Source: Pseudoxanthomonas sp. GM95 (lineage in GTDB: Bacteria > Pseudomonadota > Gammaproteobacteria > Xanthomonadales > Xanthomonadaceae). From it: a stretch of DNA of 64,000 nucleotides. The notes under the pieces were generated by a model. The model ran no database searches. It had not been told where the DNA came from and saw only the letters and a list, made by a program, of their open reading frames with translations. The stretch spans positions 641,315 to 705,314 of the forward strand of contig NZ_FOAX01000003.1 of the NCBI RefSeq assembly GCF_900109775.1. The letters are read 5' to 3'. Below, piece after piece: positions 43,641 through 51,058 of the stretch (positions are counted from its first letter, which is position 1; each line of letters starts with the position of its first letter). Position numbers and translations under genes: made by a program.

Positions 43641-44105
43641 TCAACTGTGCGCGGTGGCCAGCTGCAGCTGGTCGGCCGCGGTGACCTGGACATGGGTCTG
43701 GTAGTAGTACTTGTCGGTGGCCTTGCCGTCGTCATCGATGAAATAAATCTTGACCCGGCGCGCCGCGCCTTTCACGACGATGTCCTTGCCCACCAGCGCC
43801 TTGGACAGCGGCGCGTCGAAGCGGTCTTCCAGCGCCTGCGCGGCCATTGGCGTGATGGCGATGGTCAGGTTGCGCTGGTCGCGGTAGTCCGCTTCCGAGT
43901 TGAGGAAGGTGATGCCGTGCTGCATGCCAGTGGCACGCACCGGCATGGCGAAGGTCCCGGTGACCACCTTGGGCGCGGCATCGGCGGCGCGTTCGATGGC
44001 CTGGCGCGGGGCGATGGTATCGGCGTTGCCCAGGCGGGCATCGGGATGGGTGGCGCAGGCGGCCAGCAACGGCAACAGCAGGGCGAACAACATCCGTGTC
44101 TTCAT
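43641..44105 (-). CDS. Hypothetical lipoprotein
   Basis: A 154-aa lipoprotein: MKTRMLFALLLPLLAACATH contains a lipobox (LAAC). AAGGAGC precedes the ATG. The mature part has FAMPVRATGMQHGITFLNSE and NLTIAITPMAAQALEDRFDA, then a beta-rich end with KIYFIDDDGKATDKYYYQTH. No family recognised. It is about 200 bases upstream of the XVIPCD gene on the same strand. Immunity partners of X-T4SS effectors are often periplasmic lipoproteins, so a functional link is possible but unproven. Confidence 0.8.
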   Translation of the reverse strand: MKTRMLFALLLPLLAACATHPDARLGNADTIAPRQAIERAADAAPKVVTGTFAMPVRATGMQHGITFLNSEADYRDQRNLTIAITPMAAQALEDRFDAPLSKALVGKDIVVKGAARRVKIYFIDDDGKATDKYYYQTHVQVTAADQLQLATAHS

Positions 44106-44169
44106 GTGGAGCTCCTTGGGTGAAGCCTCGATCATACGGCGCGTGATGCGCGCCGTGGTGACAGGATGA

Positions 44170-45045
44170 CTAGCGCTGTCCCGCGCGACGCGCGCTGACC
44201 TTGGCCAGCGCGGCCAGGTCCAGTTCGCCATCGCCGTGGGCCACGCCTTCGAGCAGGCCGTCGCGCAGCGTGCTGGCCAATGGCATCGGCACCTGCGTGG
44301 CTTCGCCGGCGGCCAGTGCCAGGCGGACATCCTTCAAACCCAGCGCCAGCTTGAAGCCGGCCGGGCTGTACTGCTCGCGGGCGATCAGGCCGCCGTAGCC
44401 CTGGTACACCGGCGCGGCGAACACGGTGCTGGTGATCAGCTCGATGAAATCCGCCGGCGCCAGGCCGTGGCCGCGGACGAAGGCGCTGGCCTCGCCCATC
44501 GTGCCCACCGCGCTGGCCAGGCAGAAGTTCACCGCCAGCTTGATCGCATTGGCCTGCTCGGGCGCTTCGCCGAACGGCCAGGTCTTCGCGCCCAGCACAT
44601 CCAGCAGCGGTTGCACGCGGGCGATGGCATCGGGCGTGCCGGCGACCATCAGGTTGAGTTTGCCGGCCTGGGCGACATCGGGGCGGCCCATCACCGGCGC
44701 GGCGACATAGCCGACGCCGCGGGCCTGGTGCAGCGCGGCCAGCTCGCGCGCCAGGGCGACCGAGACGGTGGCCATGTTCACGTGCACTGCGCCGGCCGGC
44801 AGCGCGTCGAGCAGGCCGTCGTCCAGCACCGCGCTGCGCACGGCCTCGTCGTTGGCCAGCATCGAGAACACCACCGGCGCGATGGCAACGTCGCGGGGCG
44901 TGGCGTACGTCAATGCGCCGTCCTGTTGCAGGGCTTCGCGCGGGCCCGGGCTGCGATTCCACACATGTAGCGTGTGACCGGCCTTGAGCAGGTTGCGCGC
45001 CATCGGCGCGCCCATCGCGCCCAGGCCCAGGAATCCGATATCCAT
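44170..45045 (-). CDS. NAD(P)-dependent oxidoreductase, beta-hydroxyacid dehydrogenase family
   Basis: A 291-aa beta-hydroxyacid dehydrogenase related to 3-hydroxyisobutyrate and tartronate semialdehyde reductases. MDIGFLGLGAMGAPMARNLL is the nucleotide-binding motif at the N-terminus. GYVAAPVMGRPDVAQAGKLN contains the substrate-binding loop (usually DAPVSGG, here AAPVMGR), and the catalytic Lys is in QANAIKLAVNFCLASAVG. ATG 45045 has GAGG at a good distance; an ATG two codons upstream is less likely. The OYE-type gene is next upstream on this strand. Confidence 0.9.
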   Translation of the reverse strand: MDIGFLGLGAMGAPMARNLLKAGHTLHVWNRSPGPREALQQDGALTYATPRDVAIAPVVFSMLANDEAVRSAVLDDGLLDALPAGAVHVNMATVSVALARELAALHQARGVGYVAAPVMGRPDVAQAGKLNLMVAGTPDAIARVQPLLDVLGAKTWPFGEAPEQANAIKLAVNFCLASAVGTMGEASAFVRGHGLAPADFIELITSTVFAAPVYQGYGGLIAREQYSPAGFKLALGLKDVRLALAAGEATQVPMPLASTLRDGLLEGVAHGDGELDLAALAKVSARRAGQR

Positions 45046-45091
45046 CGTCATGCCTCGTGTGGTGTCGATCGTATGAAAGGCGCGCGGCGAC

Positions 45092-46192
45092 TCAGCCGAA
45101 CAGGCCCTTGGCGCTGCGCGGCTGGCAGCGCAGGTACTGCGGCGAAGCGTGCACGGTCGCGCCGAGTTCGGCCGCTGCATGCCAAGGCCAGCGCGGGTCG
45201 TAGAGGAGGCCGCGGGCGAGGGCGACCGCATCGGCCTTGCCTTCGGCGACGATGCGCTCGGCATGGCGCGGCTCGGTGATCAGGCCCACCGCGATCACCG
45301 GCATCGTGCTCAGCGTGGCCTTGATGTCGCTGGCGAATGGCACCTGGTAGCCGTCTTCCGGTTTGATTTGCTGGCGTGGGTCCAGGCCGCCGCTGGAAAC
45401 ATGCAGATAGCTGCAGCCGCGGGCTTCCAGCGCCTGCGCCAGCGCCACGCTCTGGGCGACATCCCAGCCGCCCTCGACCCAGTCGCTGGCCGAGATGCGC
45501 ATGCCCACCGCCACGCTGGCCGGCACCGCGGCGCGCACCGCGTGGAACACCTGCAGCGGAAAGCGCAGGCGATTTTCCAGCGTGCCGCCGTAGGCATCCT
45601 GGCGATCGTTGCTGAGTGGCGACAGGAATTGATGCAGCAGGTAGCCATGTGCGCCGTGCAGTTCGATCAGGTCGAAGCCGAGCCGGTGCGCCCGCACCGC
45701 GCTGTCGACGAAGGCCTGCACGATCGCGTCGATGCCGGCCTGGTCCAATGCCTGCGGTGCGGGATCGCCTTCATTGAACGGCCGCGCGGTCGACGACACC
45801 GTCTGCCAGCCATGTTCGCCCTCCGGCGCGATCGCGGCGCCGCCGTGATCCCAGGGTTTGTGCGTGGAGGCCTTGCGGCCGGCATGGGCCAGCTGGATGC
45901 CGAGCGGCATTGGTGACCAGCGCCGGAGCGAAGTCACCGTGGCCTTGAGCGCGGCTTCGGTGGCGTCGTCGTACAGGCCCACATCGCCCCAGGTGATGCG
46001 CCCGCGCGGCTCGACCGCGGTGGCCTCGACGATCAGCAGGCCGGCGCCGGACTGGGCCAGGGTGCCCAGGTGCTGCGCGTGCCAGTCGCTGGTGCAGCCC
46101 TCCTCGGCCGAGTACTGGCACATCGGCGCGACCACGATGCGGTTGGACAGGGACAGCGGCCCCAGGGCAAGGGGCGAGAACAGCTGGCTCAC
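45092..46192 (-). CDS. NADH:flavin oxidoreductase (YqjM/NamA-type old yellow enzyme)
   Basis: A 366-aa FMN-dependent ene-reductase. Landmarks: SNRIVVAPMCQYSAEEGCTS (the redox-tuning Cys of the YqjM class), IQLAHAGRKASTHKPW, ELHGAHGYLLHQFLSPLSND and RQDAYGGTLENRLRFPLQVF with the paired His and active-site Tyr/Arg, and ISASDWVEGGWDVAQSVALA. It reduces activated C=C bonds using NAD(P)H. It is 40 bases upstream of the beta-hydroxyacid dehydrogenase gene and may be co-transcribed. Confidence 0.93.
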   Translation of the reverse strand: MSQLFSPLALGPLSLSNRIVVAPMCQYSAEEGCTSDWHAQHLGTLAQSGAGLLIVEATAVEPRGRITWGDVGLYDDATEAALKATVTSLRRWSPMPLGIQLAHAGRKASTHKPWDHGGAAIAPEGEHGWQTVSSTARPFNEGDPAPQALDQAGIDAIVQAFVDSAVRAHRLGFDLIELHGAHGYLLHQFLSPLSNDRQDAYGGTLENRLRFPLQVFHAVRAAVPASVAVGMRISASDWVEGGWDVAQSVALAQALEARGCSYLHVSSGGLDPRQQIKPEDGYQVPFASDIKATLSTMPVIAVGLITEPRHAERIVAEGKADAVALARGLLYDPRWPWHAAAELGATVHASPQYLRCQPRSAKGLFG

Positions 46193-46323
46193 GTGGCAAT
46201 CCTGTTGGCGATCAAGAGCACTATTGCACTGCGCGCGCGGGGCCGGCTCAACCGGACGGGTGGATCACTGCGTCATGCCTGCGGCGCAGCGTGTCACGTG
46301 GTTTAGACACGCCTTACCTCTGG

Positions 46324-46377
46324 TGTGGCAGCCGCTTGATCGATCACGCCGTATCGCTGCTGAAGCAGCTCCCACAA
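46324..46377. repeat. REP-like repeat, one arm degenerate
   Basis: The right arm ATCGCTGCTGAAGCAGCTCC and CACAA (46353-46377) is intact. The left arm TGTGGCAGCCGCTTGAT (from 46324) has drifted from the TGTGGGAGCCGCTTCAG form. It lies between the OYE and sirtuin genes. Confidence 0.75.
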
Positions 46378-46390
46378 GGGCATGGCGCAA

Positions 46391-47230
46391 TCAGGCCAGC
46401 AGAAACGCCAGCGCTTCCGCGCAATCGTGCTGCACCTTGAGCGTGAGCAGCGCATCGGCGCGGGTGCGGCCGCGGTTCAATGCGGCGATCGGCGTGCCGG
46501 CCTTGTGCGCCCACTGCGCGAAACGAAAGCCCGAATAGACCATCAGCGACGAGCCCACCACCAGCAGCGCATCGCTGTGCGCCAGCGCATGCTGCGCGGC
46601 CTGCACGCGTTCGCGCGGCACGTTCTCGCCGAAATAGACGACATCGGGCTTGAGTACGCCGCCGCAGTGTGTGCACGCGGGGATGTCGAATGTGGCGAAG
46701 TCCGCCTCCAGGTCCGCGTCGCCATCGGGTGCGATGCCGGCCTCCAGTTCCAGCCAGCCGGGATTGCGGTCGATCAGCGCGTGCTGGAACTCCTCGCGCG
46801 GCGTGCGCCGTTCGCAGCCCATGCAGCGCACCACGTCCAGCCGACCATGCAGGTCGACCACCTCGCGACTGCCGGCGGCCTGGTGCAGGCGGTCGACGTT
46901 CTGGGTGAGCAGCATCGAGACCTGGCCACGGGCTTCCAGCGTGGCCAGCGCGTGGTGCACGCCGTTGGGTTGCGCGGCCAGGAAGCGCGGCCAGCCCACC
47001 AGGCTGCGCGCCCAGTAACGCTGGCGCGTGGCCAGTTCGCCCATGAAGGCCTGGTAGGTGACCGGCTGCGCGCGCTTCCAGTCGCCGTTGCGGTCGCGGT
47101 AGTCGGGAATGCCCGAATCGGTGCTGCAGCCAGCGCCGGTGAGCACGAAGATCCGGTCGTGCCGTTCGATGAAATCGCGCAGGTCGTGCGGCGTGGCGTC
47201 CGTCGCAGCCAGCGCCAGCAGCGCGCTCAC
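46391..47230 (-). CDS. NAD-dependent protein deacylase, sirtuin (CobB/Sir2 family)
   Basis: A 279-aa sirtuin that would remove acyl groups from protein lysines with NAD+. Motifs: FVLTGAGCSTDSGIPDYRDR (NAD-binding GAG-S-GIPDYR), LLTQNVDRLHQAAG (TQNVD), VVDLHGRLDVVRCMGCERR (catalytic His and first zinc Cys pair), CTHCGGVLKPDVVYFGENVP (second Cys pair). The start is a GTG whose GTGA overlaps the TGA of the TetR gene (47227-47230), so it is coupled to that regulator. A longer frame upstream is the shadow of TetR. Confidence 0.94.
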   Translation of the reverse strand: MSALLALAATDATPHDLRDFIERHDRIFVLTGAGCSTDSGIPDYRDRNGDWKRAQPVTYQAFMGELATRQRYWARSLVGWPRFLAAQPNGVHHALATLEARGQVSMLLTQNVDRLHQAAGSREVVDLHGRLDVVRCMGCERRTPREEFQHALIDRNPGWLELEAGIAPDGDADLEADFATFDIPACTHCGGVLKPDVVYFGENVPRERVQAAQHALAHSDALLVVGSSLMVYSGFRFAQWAHKAGTPIAALNRGRTRADALLTLKVQHDCAEALAFLLA

Positions 47231-47859
47231 GCCTGCACCCTGGCCGCGGCCAGATAGCCGCGCGCCAGCAGGGTGAGTTGCATGCGCAGCGGCGCCACGC
47301 GATCGGCCGGCGCGCCGGCATTGAGCAGGTCGCACATCGGCCCGACCAGGGCGCCAAGCAGCACGCCTGCGACTTGCGGCGCATCGGCAAAGCGCGCGTC
47401 ACGCGTCGCGCCAAGCATCGCGATGATCGCCTGTTCCATGCGCACGCGGCCGGCGGCGACCAGCGCGGGGCCGCCGTGCATTTCAGCGATGGCATACAGC
47501 GCCAGCGAGATCTCCTCGTGTTCCAGCTTGGCGGCGACGAAGGCCTCAACGATGGCGGTGGCCGTGTCATCGAGCGTGGCGCCCTGCACGCGCGCGCCGG
47601 CATCTTCCACCGCGGTGGCCACCGTATCGAGATGCCATTCCAGCAAAGCGGCCAGCATGGTGCTGCGGTTGCGGTAGTACTGGTACAGCGTGCCGACCGA
47701 GACGCCGGCGCGTTCAGCCACGCGCGTGGTGGTGCTGCCTGCAAGGCCGTGGGCGATCAGAACCTGAAAGCTGGCCTCGCGGATCGCCTCCACCGTCGCC
47801 TTGGAACGCGACTGGAGCGGCTGTTTGCGGGCTTGCAGGGCGTCGGGCAGGGCGCTCAT
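47227..47859 (-). CDS. TetR family transcriptional regulator
   Basis: A 210-aa TetR regulator. Start ATG 47857-47859 (MSALPDALQARKQPLQSRSK). Helix-turn-helix: TVEAIREASFQVLIAHGLAG then STTTRVAERAGVSVGTLYQY and YRNRSTMLAALLEWHLD. The ligand domain has DDTATAIVEAFVAAKLEHEE. It is divergent from an SDR gene and overlaps the sirtuin gene. A 5-7-5 imperfect palindrome at 47882-47898 in the gap is a candidate operator. Confidence 0.93.
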   Translation of the reverse strand: MSALPDALQARKQPLQSRSKATVEAIREASFQVLIAHGLAGSTTTRVAERAGVSVGTLYQYYRNRSTMLAALLEWHLDTVATAVEDAGARVQGATLDDTATAIVEAFVAAKLEHEEISLALYAIAEMHGGPALVAAGRVRMEQAIIAMLGATRDARFADAPQVAGVLLGALVGPMCDLLNAGAPADRVAPLRMQLTLLARGYLAAARVQA

Positions 47860-47881
47860 GGAATGCGAATTCCCACGCTGG

Positions 47882-47898
47882 AAGATCCTCCATATCTT
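47882..47898. promoter_or_regulatory. Possible TetR operator
   Basis: AAGAT-N7-ATCTT, 17 bp, between the TetR (start 47859) and SDR (start 47933) genes. Short arms, so weak evidence beyond the position. Confidence 0.4.
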
Positions 47899-47932
47899 GG
47901 GTGTCCCCGAAGACAACGCAAGGACACCGACC

Positions 47933-48655
47933 ATGAATACACCGACTGCGCCCGTCGCCCTGGTCACCGGCGCCAACAAGGGCATCGGCCTGGGCCTGGT
48001 GAAGCAGCTGGCCAACGCCGGCTGGACCGTCTACCTGGGCAGCCGCGATGCCGCGCGTGGACACGCCGCCCGCGACAGCCTGCCCGCCGGGCTGGACATC
48101 CGCGTGCTGGCGCTGGACGTGACCGACGCGCGCGCACTGCAGGCCGCCACCGACACCGTGCAACAGGGAAGCGGCAAGCTCGACGTGCTGATCAACAACG
48201 CCGGCATCGCGCTGGATGTCGAGCCGCCGTCCAAGGCCACGCTGGAATCGCTGCGTGGCACCTTTGAGACCAACGTCTTCGGCCCGGTGCTGGTGACCCA
48301 GGCGATGCTGCCGCTGCTGCGTGCTGGCACGCTCAAGCGCATCGTCAATGTCTCCAGCGAGCTGGGTTCGGCCACGCTGCATGGCGATCCCAACTTCAAG
48401 TACGCCTTCGTCAACGGGCTGAGCTACTGCTCCTCCAAGAGCGCGCTCAACGCCTTTACCGTGCTGCTGTCCAAGGAGCTGTACGCGGAAGGCTTCGCGG
48501 TCAACGCGGTGAATCCCGGCTACACCGCCACCGACCTCAACGGCCACAGCGGCACGCTCACCGTCGAGCAGGCCGCCACCACCGTCGCCCGCGTGGCGCT
48601 GTCCGAGCTGGGCACCGGCAGCTTCTTCACCGAAGGCGGCCGCCTGCCGTGGTGA
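47933..48655 (+). CDS. SDR family oxidoreductase (carbonyl reductase-like)
   Basis: A 240-aa short-chain dehydrogenase of the carbonyl-reductase-like group. ATG 47933 with AAGGA upstream. Motifs: VALVTGANKGIGLGLVKQLA, DVLINNAGIALDVEP, the catalytic Ser in IVNVSSELGSATL, and YCSSKSALNAFTVLLSKEL (YxxxK). VNAVNPGYTATDLNGHSGTL and a C-terminal GSFFTEGGRLPW match the family. It is divergent from the TetR regulator, which probably represses it; this TetR/SDR pairing is common. Confidence 0.93.
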   Translation: MNTPTAPVALVTGANKGIGLGLVKQLANAGWTVYLGSRDAARGHAARDSLPAGLDIRVLALDVTDARALQAATDTVQQGSGKLDVLINNAGIALDVEPPSKATLESLRGTFETNVFGPVLVTQAMLPLLRAGTLKRIVNVSSELGSATLHGDPNFKYAFVNGLSYCSSKSALNAFTVLLSKELYAEGFAVNAVNPGYTATDLNGHSGTLTVEQAATTVARVALSELGTGSFFTEGGRLPW

Positions 48656-48791
48656 GGGGCAGGCGCTGCCGGTGAATTGCCGGCGAGGACGGGCTCGGGG
48701 GATACTCCGGGCGACCCGCAGGATGCGGGGCTCGCGGCCAGCCGTGCCGCGTGCCAGCCGACCTTCGCACCTGCCCGAGTCCCACCGTTCC

Positions 48792-49532
48792 GTGAGTCAG
48801 ACCGCCACGCCGCCCGCCGCCACGACCGTTTCCACCGCGCTGCGCCTGGCGCTGCTGGAAGACGACGACGTGCTGCGCGATCGCGTGCTGGTGCCCGGCC
48901 TGACGCGGCACGGCTTTGACGTGGAGCCGATGCGCACCGTGGCCCAGCTGCATGCAGCGCTGGAACGCGGCAGCTTCGACCTGATCGTGCTGGATATCGG
49001 CCTGCCCGACGGCGATGGCTTCAGCCTGACCCGCGAGCTGCAGGCTGGCCGGCCCGGCATGGGCATCGTGATCCTGAGCGGCCGCGACACCTCGCCGGAC
49101 AAGGTGCGGGGCCTGAGCCAGGGCGCCGATGCCTATCTCACCAAGCCGGTGGAAATCGAGATGCTGGCCGCGACCTTGTTCAGCGTGGCGCGCCGGCTCA
49201 CCCGCCCCGAGGCTGCGCCGGTCGCCGGCCCGGCCGAGTGGCAACTGCAGGACGATGGCTGGTGCCTGTTCTCGCCGGACGGCAAGGCGGTGGCGCTGAC
49301 CCAGTCCGAGCGGCGCGTGTTGCTGTGCCTGTGGCGTACGCGCGGCAAGCTGGTCTCGCGCGAATCGCTGCTGGACACCCTGGGCGGCGACATGGGCCTG
49401 GAGATCGATCCGCACCGGCTCGACGCGCTGCTGCACCGGCTGCGGCAGAAAGTGCAGGACCGCGCCGGCATGGCTTTGCCGCTCACCGCCGTACGCGGCG
49501 CCGGTTACCTGTTCAACCCGCAGGGACCGTAA
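48792..49532 (+). CDS. Response regulator, OmpR family
   Basis: A 246-aa response regulator. A GTG start at 48792 (VSQTATPPAATTVSTALRLA) is the most likely; the frame is open further upstream. Receiver: LRLALLEDDDVLRDRVLVPG, phosphoacceptor Asp68 in LIVLDIGLPDGDGFSL, Lys in ADAYLTKPVEIEML. Winged helix: VALTQSERRVLLCLWRTRGK and IDPHRLDALLHRLRQKV. The DNA-binding domain is slightly divergent. It converges with a histidine kinase gene and their ends overlap by 20 bases, so the two may be partners despite opposite directions. Confidence 0.88.
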   Translation: MSQTATPPAATTVSTALRLALLEDDDVLRDRVLVPGLTRHGFDVEPMRTVAQLHAALERGSFDLIVLDIGLPDGDGFSLTRELQAGRPGMGIVILSGRDTSPDKVRGLSQGADAYLTKPVEIEMLAATLFSVARRLTRPEAAPVAGPAEWQLQDDGWCLFSPDGKAVALTQSERRVLLCLWRTRGKLVSRESLLDTLGGDMGLEIDPHRLDALLHRLRQKVQDRAGMALPLTAVRGAGYLFNPQGP

Positions 49533-50925
49533 GCGGCGCGGCCACCTGCGGCAGGCGCAGGGTGAAGCGCGTGCCCTGGCCGGGCGCACTGTCCACCCAC
49601 AGGCTCCCGCCGCTTTGCTGGGTCAGCTCCTGCGCCACCGCCAGGCCTAGGCCCGTGCCCTGGCCCGCGGGTTTGGTGGTGAAGAACGGTTCGAACGCCT
49701 GCTGCATCACCTCGGCCGGCATGCCGATGCCGGTATCGGACAGGCGCAGCACCACCTGCGCCTGCTCGATCGACACCTCGATGGTGAACGTACCGCCCTC
49801 GGGCATCGCATCGCGCGCATTGGCGGCGAAGTTGAGCATCACCAGATCGAACTGCGCGCGGTCCAGGTGCACCACGCACGGCGCCGGCGGCGTGACCAGC
49901 TGTACCTGCACGTGCGTGCCGAACAGCTGGCGCAGCATCGGCTGCAGTTCGCGCAATGCACCGGCCACATCGAAGTCACTGGGCACCGCCAGTTCGCGTC
50001 GGCTGAAGCTCAACAGCTTGCGGCTGATCGCCACGCCGCGCTGCGCCGCCAGCTCAACGCCTTCCAGTGCCTCGCCCATGGCCTGCGCGTCGGTCACCGG
50101 ATCGAAGTCCAGCTCATGCAGGCGATGGCGCTGGGCGGTGTAGCCGATGATCGCGCCGAGGATGTTGTTGAAGTCGTGCGACACGCCGCTGGCCAGGTGG
50201 CCCACCGACTCGATCTTCTGCAGGTGCAGCAGGCGTTCCTGCACGCGCTCGCGTTCGCGCATTTCCACGCGCAGGCGCTCGGCCGAGCGGCGCGCGCTGA
50301 ACAGGCCTTCGCGCAGCGCCTCCACGGTGCGGTCCAGCACCAGGGTGATCATGAAGTAGCTCATCGCCAGCGACGGCAGGTTCTGGAAGGGATTGCCCTG
50401 GCCACCGGGGGCCTGGCCCTCCGGGCTTTCCATCCCCAGCCAGAACATCCCCGGGATGCATACGTACACCGCCCACAGCGCCCAGCGGCCGATCACCAGT
50501 GCGGCCAGGGTCAGCAGCATCATCGGATAGGGATCGAAGGCCTGCAGCTGGTAGCCGAAGGCGATGTTGGCCGCGATGCCCGAGCACAGGGTGATGCCGA
50601 TGAACAACGCCGTGGCCGGCTTGACCTTGCCACGGCGGATCAGCCACACGCCGATCCAGGCCGCCAGTGTCATCGCCGCATCGGTGCCGATGTCCACCGC
50701 CAGTTGCGTGGCGTCCATCTGGATCCGCGAGGCGGTCAGCAGGTGGTAGCCCTTGTTGAGCGGGATCTCGGTGCCCAGGAAGATCAGCAGCACCTGCAGC
50801 GCCGGCGCGTTGCGGCGATCGATCGAGTCGGTGGCCGGCACCCGGCGCAGCCAGGCGACCGCCTGGCGCCACAGTGGCAGGCCCCACGGTTCGCGCCAGA
50901 GCCGACTGCGGTGTGATGTCCCCAT
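49513..50925 (-). CDS. Sensor histidine kinase, multi-pass membrane type
   Basis: A 470-aa kinase. Start ATG 50923-50925 (MGTSHRSRLWREPWGLPLWR). Five or so membrane helices occupy residues 40-200 (ALQVLLIFLGTEIPLNKGYH, AMTLAAWIGVWLI, PMMLLTLAALVIGRWALWAV), with no periplasmic sensor domain. A coiled coil (RSAERLRVEMRERERVQERL) leads to the H-box LASGVSHDFNNILGAIIGYT with His250 in the HDFNN form. ATP-binding: LNFAANARDAMPEGG, LSDTGIGMPAEV, GQGTGLGLAVAQ. The 3' end lies 20 bases inside the convergent response regulator gene. Confidence 0.9.
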   Translation of the reverse strand: MGTSHRSRLWREPWGLPLWRQAVAWLRRVPATDSIDRRNAPALQVLLIFLGTEIPLNKGYHLLTASRIQMDATQLAVDIGTDAAMTLAAWIGVWLIRRGKVKPATALFIGITLCSGIAANIAFGYQLQAFDPYPMMLLTLAALVIGRWALWAVYVCIPGMFWLGMESPEGQAPGGQGNPFQNLPSLAMSYFMITLVLDRTVEALREGLFSARRSAERLRVEMRERERVQERLLHLQKIESVGHLASGVSHDFNNILGAIIGYTAQRHRLHELDFDPVTDAQAMGEALEGVELAAQRGVAISRKLLSFSRRELAVPSDFDVAGALRELQPMLRQLFGTHVQVQLVTPPAPCVVHLDRAQFDLVMLNFAANARDAMPEGGTFTIEVSIEQAQVVLRLSDTGIGMPAEVMQQAFEPFFTTKPAGQGTGLGLAVAQELTQQSGGSLWVDSAPGQGTRFTLRLPQVAAPLTVPAG

Positions 50926-51058
50926 GGGCCGTGAGTCTAGCGTGAGCCAGCCATGAGATTGCGGGCATTGAGCGCGTGCGGCCGCTGCGCCTAAATCCGG
51001 ATCACCACACGCCGCGCGGGGAAGCCGGCGTGTCCATCCTCTTTCCGGACCTACCGCC

